Made by a program: the position numbers and the translations under genes. Positions 20,289 through 28,766 of a stretch of DNA of 64,000 nucleotides are shown one piece after another (position 1 is the stretch's first letter; each line of letters begins with the position of its first letter). This stretch comes from Gordonia lacunae (GTDB lineage Bacteria; Actinomycetota; Actinomycetes; Mycobacteriales; Mycobacteriaceae). Where the stretch lies: positions 50-64,049 of the forward strand of contig NZ_NGFO01000009.1 of NCBI RefSeq assembly GCF_002149015.1, in the 5' to 3' direction. A model generated the notes under the pieces. It was given only the letters and a program-made list of their open reading frames with translations, was not told the origin of the DNA and searched no databases.

Positions 20289-21257
20289 GTGACACTGGTC
20301 GTATCGGACGGCCGCCTGTTCGCAGCAGCGAGCGACGCGCCCTCGACGTTCACGCAGATGTTCGGCAGCGGCTTGATCGGACTACGCGAAGGGCTCGAAA
20401 CCGGCATCGTGGTCATGGTCCTCGTCGCCTACGTGGTCAAGACCGGCCGACGAGATGCGCTCAAATGGATCTGGACGGGTGTGGCCGCCGCGGTGGCCAT
20501 GGTCGTCGTGGTGTTCTTGGTGATCCACTTCGGCACGTCCACCATGACCCCGCTGGCGGCCGAGACCATCGCCGGGATCGCCTCGCTGGTCGCGGTCGTC
20601 ATCGTCACGTTCATGGTGCTGTGGATGAGCAAAGCCGCCCGGCACATCTCCGCCGACCTCAAGAGCGGGATGTCGCGTGCGCTCGTCGCCGGCCGGGCCT
20701 CGGTGATGGGACTGGCGTTCCTCGCCGTCGGGCGGGAGGGGTTCGAGACCGCACTGCTGATGGTCGGCTACGCCGAGAGCGTTTCCGGCGGATTGTGGCC
20801 CTTGATCGGCCTGCTGCTGGGGGTCGTGGCCGCGGTGGCGCTGACCGTGCTGATCTACCACGGCGCGATCCGACTCGATCTGCGGTTGTTCTTCATCTAC
20901 ACCGGCATCTTCCTCATCTTCGTGGCGGCCGGGATCCTCACGTACGGCGTCGGCGCCCTCCAGACGGTCGGGTGGCTGCCCGGACACGGAGCCGTCGCCT
21001 TCGACATCTCCGGGGGTTACGACGCGTCGTCCTGGTACGGCACCGTGCTCGGCGGCATCTTCAACTTCCGTCCCGACCCCACCGTCCTGCAGGTCGTCGC
21101 CTGGATCGCCTACGTGGCCGTCGTGCTGACGATCTTCTGCCGGCGGCAACTGAGCCCGGCTCCCGAAGCCTCCCCCGCCGGCACCCCCGCGCCGGATTCA
21201 ACGACCACGCAGAACTCCGCATCCGCGGAATCGGCAACCGAAAGGAACCCTCAGTGA
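20289..21257 (+). CDS. efeU: FTR1-family high-affinity iron permease
   Basis: 322 residues with seven hydrophobic segments. The two REGxE iron-binding motifs of FTR1 permeases are present: GLREGLETGI near residue 36 and AVGREGFETALL near 155. It imports ferric iron across the inner membrane with EfeO and EfeB. GTG 20289 is used with gggaggg (20274-20280) upstream; an ATG at 20281 in another frame gives only a 3-codon ORF. The C-terminal tail is hydrophilic and low in complexity. The stop overlaps the efeO start. Confidence 0.9.
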   Translation: MTLVVSDGRLFAAASDAPSTFTQMFGSGLIGLREGLETGIVVMVLVAYVVKTGRRDALKWIWTGVAAAVAMVVVVFLVIHFGTSTMTPLAAETIAGIASLVAVVIVTFMVLWMSKAARHISADLKSGMSRALVAGRASVMGLAFLAVGREGFETALLMVGYAESVSGGLWPLIGLLLGVVAAVALTVLIYHGAIRLDLRLFFIYTGIFLIFVAAGILTYGVGALQTVGWLPGHGAVAFDISGGYDASSWYGTVLGGIFNFRPDPTVLQVVAWIAYVAVVLTIFCRRQLSPAPEASPAGTPAPDSTTTQNSASAESATERNPQ

Positions 21258-22462
21258 ATCGCAGAACCGTGATGGCCGCCGGCGCGGCCGCGGCACTCGT
21301 GTTGCCCGTGCTGCTGGCCGGCTGTACCCAGAAGGCCACCTCGGACGGTGCGATCACGGTCACGTCCACCAACGATGCGTGCGACCTCGCGAGCAGTGAG
21401 GCGACCACCGGCAACGTCGATTTCGCCGTCACCAACTCCGGCGACAAGGTCACCGAGTTCTACGTGTACGGCACCAACAACCGCGTCCTCGGCGAGGTCG
21501 AGAACATCGGTCCCGGACTGTCGGGCAACCTCAGCGTCGAGATCGTCGAACCCGGCACGTACACCGTGGCGTGCAAGCCCGGGATGGTCGGGACCGGCAT
21601 CCGCACAGAACTCACCGTCGGCGGCGAGCGCAAGGAGAAGGCCGATGTGCCCGCGGACGTGACCGCCGCGAAGGGCCAGTACCTCGAATACGTACGCAAC
21701 CAGCTCAACACCCTGCACGCGCAGGTGACCGCCTTCGTCGGCAGTGTCAAGGCGGGCGACCTCGACGCCGCCCGCGCCCAGTTCGGACTCGCGCGCACTC
21801 CGTACGAGCGCATCGAACCCGTCGCCGAGTCCTTCCCCGACCTCGACCCCGCCATCGACATGCGATGGGACGACACCGAGGACGGCGCCCAGCCGTTCAC
21901 CGGCTTCCACCGCATCGAACGTTTCCTGTGGCCGCCGCAGCCGGCCGAGATCGGCGATGCGCCCGGCCAGATCAGTCCGGCCGACGCACAGAACGCGGCC
22001 GCCACCGACAATCCGCAGACGATCGCGCCGGTCGCCGACCAGCTGCTCGCCGACGTGACCAAGCTCCGCGACGAGGTCAACGCACCCGGGTTCGAGTTCG
22101 AGACCGGGTCGTTCGTGAAGGGCCCCCAGGCGCTCATCGACGAGGTCGCCGCCACCAAGATCGACGGCGAGGAAGACCGGTACTCCCACACCGACCTGTG
22201 GGACTTCGCCGGCAACCTCGACGGCTCGGAGACCGCGATCGCGACGCTGCAGCCGATCATCTCGGCGAAGGACCCGAAACTGATGGACACCATCACCGCC
22301 CAGTTCGCCACGGTGCGCGACTCGGTGAACACCTACCGCTCCGGCGACGGGTACGTGTCCTACACCGAGGTCTCCGCAGATCAGCGCAAGGAGATGTCCA
22401 ACCAGATCGACGCGCTGTCGGCGACACTGTCGCAGGTTCCCGGGATCGTGCTGGCACAGTGA
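21254..22462 (+). CDS. efeO: Iron uptake lipoprotein EfeO (cupredoxin + M75 imelysin-like domain)
   Basis: 402 residues. The signal peptide ends with lipobox VLLAGC (C24). An EfeO cupredoxin domain (about 33-125) with ending YTVACKPGM is followed by the M75 domain with PFTGFHRIERFLW, which contains the HxxE motif, and DLWDFAGNLDGSE. It binds ferrous/ferric iron outside the membrane and hands it to EfeU. GTG 21254 overlaps the efeU stop (GTGA), and its own stop overlaps efeB. The frame is open far upstream through efeU, but the lipoprotein signal fixes the start. Confidence 0.93.
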   Translation: MNRRTVMAAGAAAALVLPVLLAGCTQKATSDGAITVTSTNDACDLASSEATTGNVDFAVTNSGDKVTEFYVYGTNNRVLGEVENIGPGLSGNLSVEIVEPGTYTVACKPGMVGTGIRTELTVGGERKEKADVPADVTAAKGQYLEYVRNQLNTLHAQVTAFVGSVKAGDLDAARAQFGLARTPYERIEPVAESFPDLDPAIDMRWDDTEDGAQPFTGFHRIERFLWPPQPAEIGDAPGQISPADAQNAAATDNPQTIAPVADQLLADVTKLRDEVNAPGFEFETGSFVKGPQALIDEVAATKIDGEEDRYSHTDLWDFAGNLDGSETAIATLQPIISAKDPKLMDTITAQFATVRDSVNTYRSGDGYVSYTEVSADQRKEMSNQIDALSATLSQVPGIVLAQ

Positions 22463-23784
22463 ACGATCGGACCCCCGACCCGCGCGACATCGACACCGAT
22501 GCCCCACCCCGGTCCCCACGGCGCGGCTTTTCCCGTCGCGCGGTGATCGGCGGCGCCGGCGCCGGACTGGTCGTCGCCGCGGGCGGGGTCGCCCTCGGTC
22601 GGGCCTCGGCATCGTCGCAGTCGCCACCCGCGCAGGTCGTCGAGTTCCGCGGCGAACACCAGGCAGGCATCACCACCGCGGCCCAGGACCGGCTGCACTT
22701 CGCCAGTTTCGACGTCGTCACCGACTCCCGGGACGACCTCATCGCGATGCTGCGGCGCTGGACCTCGGCCGCCGAACGGATGACCCGAGGTGAGGAGACC
22801 GTCGACGACGGCGCGACCGGGCTCGGTGACTACACGCCGCCGGCCGACACCGGCGAGGCGCTCGGCCTCGGTGCCGCGAACCTCACCCTCACCATCGGGT
22901 TCGGCCCCGGACTGTTCGGTCCCAGCGCCGCCGACCCTGACCGCCCCGACCGGTTCGGTATCGGCGACCGTAAACCAGCTGCCCTGCAGGATCTCCCCGG
23001 TTTCGCGGCGGAGAAGATCGAACCGGCACGGTCCTACGGCGACATCTGCATCCAGGCATGCGCCGACGATCCCCAGGTCGCGGTCCACGCGATCCGCAAC
23101 CTGGCCCGCATGGCCTTCGGCGTGGCCGCGGTGCGCTGGTCCCAACTCGGCTTCGGCCGCACCTCGTCGACCACCCAGTCGCAGTCGACGCCGCGAAACC
23201 TGTTCGGATTCAAGGACGGAACCAACAACCTCCGGGCCGAGGACACCGAATTACTCGATCGCTGGGTGTGGGTCGGCGCCGAGGACAACCCGCCGGCCGC
23301 CCACTGGATGACCGGCGGTACCTACCTCGTCGCCCGACGGATCCGGATGGACATCGAACCCTGGGACCGCGCCCACCTGCTCGAACAGGAGCAGATCATC
23401 GGCCGCACGAAAGCGGCCGGCGCACCGCTGGGACAGACCGACGAGTTCGACACACCCGACTTCGCGGTCACCTCCGGCCGCACACCGGTCATCCCCCGCG
23501 ACGCCCACATCCGGCTCGCGCATCCCGACAACCTCGGAGGCGTCCGGATCCTCCGGCGCGGATACAACTTCACCGACGGCTCCGACGGCTTCGGACATCT
23601 CGACGCAGGCCTGTTCTTCATCGCGTTCAACCGCGACACCGGACGCCAGTTCGTCCCGATGCAACATGCCCTGTCCCGCAAGGACGCGATGACCGAATAC
23701 CTCATCCCGAACGGGTCGTCGGTCTTCGCGATACCGCCCGGGCTGGGCCCGGACGAATGGTGGGGGCAGCGACTCTTCGACTGA
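22459..23784 (+). CDS. efeB: Dye-decolourising heme peroxidase EfeB, Tat-exported
   Basis: 441 residues. A twin-arginine signal (FSRRAVIGGAGAG, about residues 23-50) is followed by the DyP-type peroxidase domain with the distal GxxDG motif in LFGFKDGTNNLR and the heme-ligand region toward the C-terminus. EfeB is periplasmic/extracytoplasmic and assists iron uptake, with peroxidase activity on heme or ferrous iron proposed for the family. GTG 22459 overlaps the efeO stop by 4 nt. It is the last gene of efeUOB, convergent with the GntR gene 21 nt away. Confidence 0.93.
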   Translation: MNDRTPDPRDIDTDAPPRSPRRGFSRRAVIGGAGAGLVVAAGGVALGRASASSQSPPAQVVEFRGEHQAGITTAAQDRLHFASFDVVTDSRDDLIAMLRRWTSAAERMTRGEETVDDGATGLGDYTPPADTGEALGLGAANLTLTIGFGPGLFGPSAADPDRPDRFGIGDRKPAALQDLPGFAAEKIEPARSYGDICIQACADDPQVAVHAIRNLARMAFGVAAVRWSQLGFGRTSSTTQSQSTPRNLFGFKDGTNNLRAEDTELLDRWVWVGAEDNPPAAHWMTGGTYLVARRIRMDIEPWDRAHLLEQEQIIGRTKAAGAPLGQTDEFDTPDFAVTSGRTPVIPRDAHIRLAHPDNLGGVRILRRGYNFTDGSDGFGHLDAGLFFIAFNRDTGRQFVPMQHALSRKDAMTEYLIPNGSSVFAIPPGLGPDEWWGQRLFD

Positions 23785-23805
23785 GGAGGCACAACAGGTG
23801 CGCCC

Positions 23806-24456
23806 TCATGTCCGGAGCAGGCGGACGAGCACCCCGGCGGCGTGGGCTCGCGCGGCCCGGTCCGCCTCGTCGGCGTCGCCGGCCTCCAGCGCCGCGATGA
23901 TCCGGCGGTGTTCGGTCACGGCATGCCGGCGGTTGTCCTCGTGCGACCACATGTCGGACCGGTACAGGTGTGACTGGGTGTCGAGTTTCAGCAGGGCATC
24001 GCACAGCGGCGCATTGCCCGACAGCGACCGGACCGCGGTGTGGAAGTCGAGGTCGAGTTCGGCGTCGCGTCGGTGGTCGGGATCGGTGTCCAGCAACCGC
24101 TCCTGTTCACGGACCCGCTCCCACAGGCCCGCCAGTTCGGCGCGCGTCACCCGGACGGTCGCCTGACGGGCGGCGAGACCGTCGAGAACCTCGCGGACCT
24201 CGAAGACGTGCCGCAGCATCGCGTCGTCGAGCACCGCGACCTTGGCCCCGACGCGCGGGGTGTAGACGGCCAGGCCGTCCATCACGAGTTGCTGGACCGC
24301 CTCCCGAACCGGACTGCGCGACACGTCCAGTCGAGCGGCCAGGCCGGGAACCGAGAGCGAGGCACCGGGTGCGAGGGTGCCGTCGAAGATCTCGTCTCGT
24401 ATGCGGCGCAGGACCGACTGCACGAGCAGGGCCCCGTCGTCTCCGTTACCGGTCAT
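23806..24456 (-). CDS. GntR-family (FadR/FCD) transcriptional regulator
   Basis: 216 residues. The N-terminal winged helix shows IRDEIFDGTLAPGASLS and ARLDVSRSPVREAVQQL; the C-terminal FCD domain shows FEVREVLDGLAAR, DLDFHTAV and EHRRIIAALEAGDA, with metal-binding Asp/His residues typical of the FCD class. Such regulators answer to small carboxylates or catabolic intermediates. It is the last gene of the minus-strand arm of the ABC/oxygenase divergon and 51 nt from the oxygenase gene, so it probably controls that cluster through the TACATGTA sites at 27268-27317. Confidence 0.88.
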   Translation of the reverse strand: MTGNGDDGALLVQSVLRRIRDEIFDGTLAPGASLSVPGLAARLDVSRSPVREAVQQLVMDGLAVYTPRVGAKVAVLDDAMLRHVFEVREVLDGLAARQATVRVTRAELAGLWERVREQERLLDTDPDHRRDAELDLDFHTAVRSLSGNAPLCDALLKLDTQSHLYRSDMWSHEDNRRHAVTEHRRIIAALEAGDADEADRAARAHAAGVLVRLLRT

Positions 24457-24507
24457 GACGTCCCAGGGTAGAAGGCCGTGGCCCAGCGAGCATCATCCCG
24501 GCCGGCA

Positions 24508-25539
24508 TCACCCCGCCGCCATCACACGCTGCGCCTCGCGATCGGCTCCGGCGGGTGCGACGCCGCTCTTCATCCCGGCCAGTTTCGCATTGATGTTCTC
24601 GGCGACCGTGATCGGTGGATATCCGGGGTGATCGGTGCGGGCGCACCCGGGCAGCGTCTCGATGACGGCGTCGGCGTTGCCGTCGAAGAAGAAGGCCGCC
24701 GACCGGCGACGGAGGATCCGGCCGTCGACGACCGGCGGATCGACGCGGTGCACGGTCGAACGCCACCGGTCGTTCGTCCACCGCGCCATGGCATCCCCGA
24801 GGTTGACCAGCAATGCCCCGTCGGCGGGTGCAACGTCGTGCCATCGCCCCTCGTGATCGAGGACCTGGAGTCCGGGCACCTGGTCGGCCCACAGCACGGT
24901 GAGGATGCCGAAGTCGGTGTGCGCACCCATTCCGGTCAGCTCTCCGGCGAGTTCGATCTCCCCCTCGGGCAGTGTGTAGTTGTTGAGCTTGAGCGCGTCG
25001 ATGGAGTGGTCGGTCATCGTGTCGAAATGGCCGGGAGGCAGACCGAGCGCATCGGTGAACGCGGTGAGCAGAACTCGGGAGAGGTCGCGCGCGGCGCCGA
25101 ACCAGTCCTCGACGGCACCGCGGAAGCCCGGCGCCGCGTCCGGCCACGTGTTCGTCGGGTAGCTGGACTCCGGCAGGTCCAGACCCGGGAACCAGGAACC
25201 TTCCGAGCCGACGGTGAACGCCTCGTAGAAGTCGTTCATCTGGTTGGCCGCCGCGACACCGAGACTCATGCTCAGCGATTCGCTCTTCGGGGGGCTGTAG
25301 CCACGGTTCTGACCCGGCCGGGCGTACTTCTTCTTCACGTCGAGTGGTAGCGCGTAGAACTCGTCGAGCGCCGCGGTCAGGGCGTCGATGACGTCCGGTG
25401 CGATGCCGTGGCCGACGACCTGGACGAAACCGACTCCGCTGCAGGCGTCGTCGAGGGCGCGCGCCACCCGGTCCCGGTCCGCAGCCGAACTGTCCGGGTC
25501 GAGATAGGGCGAGATGTCGATGGTGGGAACGGTGAACAT
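24508..25539 (-). CDS. 2-oxoglutarate/Fe(II)-dependent oxygenase, isopenicillin-N-synthase-like (A)
   Basis: 343 residues. DIOX_N-type N-domain (VPTIDISPYLDP, GFVQVVGHGI) and a jelly-roll C-domain with the Fe(II) triad H207-x-D209 (GAHTDFGIL) and H264 (STVHRV); a downstream Arg stretch (RRRSAAFFF) would hold 2-oxoglutarate. This class includes thymine-7-hydroxylase and many hydroxylases of small heterocycles. ATG 25539 has a ggagggcc ribosome site. It follows the ABC permease by 48 nt on the same strand and has a paralogue on the divergent arm (28767-29771). The substrate is unknown. Confidence 0.88.
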   Translation of the reverse strand: MFTVPTIDISPYLDPDSSAADRDRVARALDDACSGVGFVQVVGHGIAPDVIDALTAALDEFYALPLDVKKKYARPGQNRGYSPPKSESLSMSLGVAAANQMNDFYEAFTVGSEGSWFPGLDLPESSYPTNTWPDAAPGFRGAVEDWFGAARDLSRVLLTAFTDALGLPPGHFDTMTDHSIDALKLNNYTLPEGEIELAGELTGMGAHTDFGILTVLWADQVPGLQVLDHEGRWHDVAPADGALLVNLGDAMARWTNDRWRSTVHRVDPPVVDGRILRRRSAAFFFDGNADAVIETLPGCARTDHPGYPPITVAENINAKLAGMKSGVAPAGADREAQRVMAAG

Positions 25540-25587
25540 GGGCCCTCCGGGGTGAGAATTGTTGTTGGGACTGAGCGTGATTCGCAC

Positions 25588-26472
25588 TCAGCGACGGCGG
25601 TTCACGGCGGCGGTCAGGATGCTGAAGACGCCGAAGACGAGGATGCCGAACACCGACGCCAGCACGATCGCCGCGATCAGATCGTCGGATTGCAGGCGGG
25701 CCCGGTAGATGTCGAGCAGGGTTCCGATTCCGGGTTCTCCCTTGGCGAAGAACATGTCTCCGATGATCGCGCCGACCACGACCAGTCCCGAAGCCGTGCG
25801 GAACCCGGTCATCATCGACGGCAGCGCCGACGGGAACTCGAGCATCAGCAGACGTTGCACCGGCGTCGCCTTGGACAGGGTGAACAATTCCTGCGACGAC
25901 TTGTCGACCGACACGAGACCGAAGTGCGTGTTGGCGATGATCGGGAAGATGGCGATGATCACGCACACGATCGTGCGGGCGACCATCCCGTAACCGAACC
26001 AGAGCCCGATCAGCGGGACGATCGCGAGGACCGGGATCACCTGTAGCACAACGGCCCAGGGGTAGATCGCCCGCTCCATGAAGGAACCCCGGCTCATCAG
26101 GACCCCGATGGACACGCCGATGAGCGCGGCGAAGGCGAAGCCGACGAAGCACACCTTGGCGGTGACCCACAGCGCATCGAGCATGGGCCCCACGTGATCG
26201 GGGTCCAGCAGCGACTCGACGAGCACGGTGTGCGGGGGTGGCAGCAGGAATCGCCGTGCCGGACTGAGGATCAGATAGCTGACCGCGTACCAGGCGGCGA
26301 TCCCGACGGCGAGCGACAGCACCGGTGGGGCACCGTATCGCACGACGGCTGCCGCGATCCGGCGCGCAACGCCCTTCTCGGACGGCGTGGCCGATCCCCC
26401 GGCAGACCCGGACGGTGGGACAGGCCCTGGTTGCACGCCGGTGGCGGGGCGAGATCGGGCGGCAGTGGTCAT
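25588..26472 (-). CDS. ABC transporter permease, SsuC/ThiX type
   Basis: 294 residues with about six transmembrane segments after a 45-residue Pro/Ser-rich cytoplasmic start. The permease EAA loop lies around LSKATPVQRLLMLEFPSALP, which contacts the ATPase. The family transports sulfonates, taurine, nitrate/urea or pyrimidine precursors. The ATG overlaps the ATPase stop by 4 nt. Together with the ATPase and the NMT1/THI5-like lipoprotein across the divergent promoter it forms a complete importer. Confidence 0.9.
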   Translation of the reverse strand: MTTAARSRPATGVQPGPVPPSGSAGGSATPSEKGVARRIAAAVVRYGAPPVLSLAVGIAAWYAVSYLILSPARRFLLPPPHTVLVESLLDPDHVGPMLDALWVTAKVCFVGFAFAALIGVSIGVLMSRGSFMERAIYPWAVVLQVIPVLAIVPLIGLWFGYGMVARTIVCVIIAIFPIIANTHFGLVSVDKSSQELFTLSKATPVQRLLMLEFPSALPSMMTGFRTASGLVVVGAIIGDMFFAKGEPGIGTLLDIYRARLQSDDLIAAIVLASVFGILVFGVFSILTAAVNRRR

Positions 26473-27248
26473 CGTGCACCTCGGAGAGTTTCGGAGATCT
26501 CGGCGACATGGTCGGTGAAGCGGCGGTCATAACGCAGATCAGGGTGGCGGGGGTGAGCGAAGTCGATGGCGATGTCGGCGACGATTCGCCCGGGGCGTGC
26601 GGACATCACGATCACCCGGTTGGCGAGGAAGACCGCTTCGGACACCGAGTGCGTGATGAACATCGCGGTGAACCGGCGTTCGGCGTAGAGCCGTTGCAAC
26701 TCGGATTGCATGTCGAGCCGCGTCATCTCATCGAGAGCGCCGAAAGGTTCGTCGAGGAGCAACAATTCGGGCTCGGAGGTCAGCGCCCGGGCCAGCGAGG
26801 CACGCATCTTCATGCCGCCCGACAACATGCGCGGCAGTTGCGACTCGAACCCGGTGAGACCGACCGCATCGATCGCAGCCTGCGCCCGGCGCCTGCGCTC
26901 TCCCCGCGGCAGTCGCGCGATCTCGGCGCAGACTTCGACATTGCCCCGCACGCTGCGCCAGGCCAGGAGGGTGGGCTCCTGGAAGATGAACCCGACCGAC
27001 TCCGTGGCGAGCGCCACGCTTCCGTCCGTGGGCTTCTCGAGTCCCGCGACCATCCGGAGCAGCGTGGACTTGCCGCATCCCGACGGTCCCACGACCGCCA
27101 CGAAGTCGCCGGTGCGCACGTCGAGGTCCACACGGTCCAGCGCCCGGGTCCCGGAGTCGAATCGCTTGGTCACCCCGGAGACGGAGGCGACGACATCCTT
27201 GGTGAGATGACGCGCATCTACGTCGTTCACGGTGTCGTAGAGTTTCAT
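26469..27248 (-). CDS. ABC transporter ATPase, SsuB/TauB type
   Basis: 259 residues. Walker A VGPSGCGKSTLLRM, Q-loop FIFQEPTLLAWRSV, signature LSGGMKMRASLARAL, Walker B LLLLDEPFGALDEMTR and H-loop FITHSVSEAVFLANRV. It drives the importer with the downstream permease (4-nt overlap). First gene of the minus arm of the divergon; its start lies about 20 nt from the nearest TACATGTA site. Confidence 0.92.
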   Translation of the reverse strand: MKLYDTVNDVDARHLTKDVVASVSGVTKRFDSGTRALDRVDLDVRTGDFVAVVGPSGCGKSTLLRMVAGLEKPTDGSVALATESVGFIFQEPTLLAWRSVRGNVEVCAEIARLPRGERRRRAQAAIDAVGLTGFESQLPRMLSGGMKMRASLARALTSEPELLLLDEPFGALDEMTRLDMQSELQRLYAERRFTAMFITHSVSEAVFLANRVIVMSARPGRIVADIAIDFAHPRHPDLRYDRRFTDHVAEISETLRGAR

Positions 27249-27267
27249 GCGACCTTTCCGTCCTTGC

Positions 27268-27317
27268 TACATGTAATCACCAGCATCTATCTGCTTCACC
27301 ATGATTGGTTACATGTA
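27268..27317. promoter_or_regulatory. Paired TACATGTA operator sites in the divergent promoter
   Basis: TACATGTAA (27268-27276) and its exact inverse TTACATGTA (27309-27317) are centred 41 bp apart, and each core TACATGTA is itself palindromic. A third, partial copy TCACATGTAGA occurs at 27492-27502, about 45 nt before the lipoprotein start. The symmetry and position fit binding by the GntR regulator encoded at 23806-24456, controlling both arms. The rest of the 298-bp intergenic region is AT-richer than its surroundings and shows no gene. Confidence 0.6.
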
Positions 27318-27546
27318 TTTCAGTCCGATGACGTCGTGTAAACACTGCGTCACCGGCACCGGGAATCAACCCCCGGCACACTTTCTCAATCGGGGTCATC
27401 AGTGCAGTTCACAGTTGTTTTTCGACCATACCCAGGACGCTGAGACTGCGCTGGGCCCCGGCTGGCGGAATCCGAGACGGCCACCTAGCTTTCACATGTA
27501 GATCGCGAATGTGTCGCGAACGACCGGCCTCAGTCCAGGAGATCCC

Positions 27547-28725
27547 ATGACTTCTCACCCACCGTTCCGTACCCGCCACTCGCGTCTGGCCGCGGTCACG
27601 GCGGCGACCCTCTGCGCGGCCGTTCTGGCCGGATGTTCGAGCTCCGGGTCCGACGACACCGCGGCGTCGAGCCTGCCGCCGGCACCCGCCGAATCCTCCC
27701 TTGCCGGAACGTGTCCCGACAACGTCGTGATCCAACTGCAGTGGCAACCACAGTCCGACATGGCCGGGGTCATCGGACTCCTCGGCCCCGGGTACACCGT
27801 CGACACCGACAACAAGTCGGTCTCCGGGCCGCTCGCCTTCGACGGTATGGACACCGGTGTCGACATCACGTTGCGCGCAGGCGGTCCCGCGATCGGATTC
27901 CAGTCGGTCCCGTCGGCGATGTACTCCGACGACTCCATCCACCTCGGCCTCGTTCACGGCGATCAGATGATCTCCGCGGCCAAGGACCAACGCGTCGTCG
28001 GGGTGACGCCGCTGCTCCAGTACAACCCGTCGATCATCATGTGGGACCCCGCGTCGCACCCGGACGTCAAGACGATCGCCGACATCGGCAGGTCCGATGC
28101 GAGCGTGGTGGTGTCCAAGGATCAGATCTTCCCGCAGTGGCTGGTGGCCAAGGGTCTGCTCGAGCAGCGCCAGCTCGACACCAGTTACGACGGTGCACCG
28201 GCCCGTTTCGTCGGCGATCCGACCATCACCCAGCAGGGCTTCGCGAACTCCGAGCCCTACACCTACGAGAACGAGACCCCGTCGTGGAACAAGCCGGTCG
28301 CTTACGCGATGGTGAAGGACGCCGGATACGACGTGTATGCGTCGAACGTCTCGGTGCGCGCGGATGACGTCGCGGAGATGTCGCCGTGCCTGGCGAAGCT
28401 GGTCCCGATGATCCAGCAGACCGGCAAGGACTACGTGGCCGCGCCCGACGCCGTCAACGCCACCATCGTCGACTGGGTCGCCCAGGACGTCTCCTTCACG
28501 CCCTATTCGGCCGGCGAGGCGGCGTACTCGGCGGGGCTGCTCAAGGACCGCGCGGTCATCGCCCCGGGCGCTGACGGCGTCTACGGCAGTTACGACATGG
28601 TCAAGGCGCAGAACGTGATCAACGACCTCGTGCCGATCCTGAACGCCGGCGGCGCCGACCTCCCGCCTTCGCTGCCCGCCGACCAGTTGTTCACGACCCA
28701 GTTCATCAGCGAGCAGATCCGCTGA
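27547..28725 (+). CDS. ABC transporter substrate-binding lipoprotein, NMT1/THI5-like
   Basis: 392 residues. Lipoprotein signal with lipobox AVLAGC (C30). The mature protein starts with the NMT1/THI5-like strand VVIQLQWQPQSDMAG and has the two-lobed periplasmic-binding fold. Relatives bind hydroxypyrimidines, taurine or other small heterocycles and sulfonates. ATG 27547 is chosen for its aggag site at 5 nt; an in-frame start at 27511 lacks one. First gene of the plus arm, followed by an oxygenase and an amidohydrolase, which points to an N-heterocyclic substrate. The ligand itself is not identifiable by reading. Confidence 0.88.
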   Translation: MTSHPPFRTRHSRLAAVTAATLCAAVLAGCSSSGSDDTAASSLPPAPAESSLAGTCPDNVVIQLQWQPQSDMAGVIGLLGPGYTVDTDNKSVSGPLAFDGMDTGVDITLRAGGPAIGFQSVPSAMYSDDSIHLGLVHGDQMISAAKDQRVVGVTPLLQYNPSIIMWDPASHPDVKTIADIGRSDASVVVSKDQIFPQWLVAKGLLEQRQLDTSYDGAPARFVGDPTITQQGFANSEPYTYENETPSWNKPVAYAMVKDAGYDVYASNVSVRADDVAEMSPCLAKLVPMIQQTGKDYVAAPDAVNATIVDWVAQDVSFTPYSAGEAAYSAGLLKDRAVIAPGADGVYGSYDMVKAQNVINDLVPILNAGGADLPPSLPADQLFTTQFISEQIR

Positions 28726-28766
28726 CCCGTCGTGTCAGCATCATCAACGATCAAGTGAGGACCACG

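Noticed and set aside
20281..20292. ATG GCT TCG TGA mini-ORF before efeU
   Set aside because: Three codons overlapping the efeU GTG; the gggaggg site better serves the GTG at 20289, and a regulatory role is unsupported.
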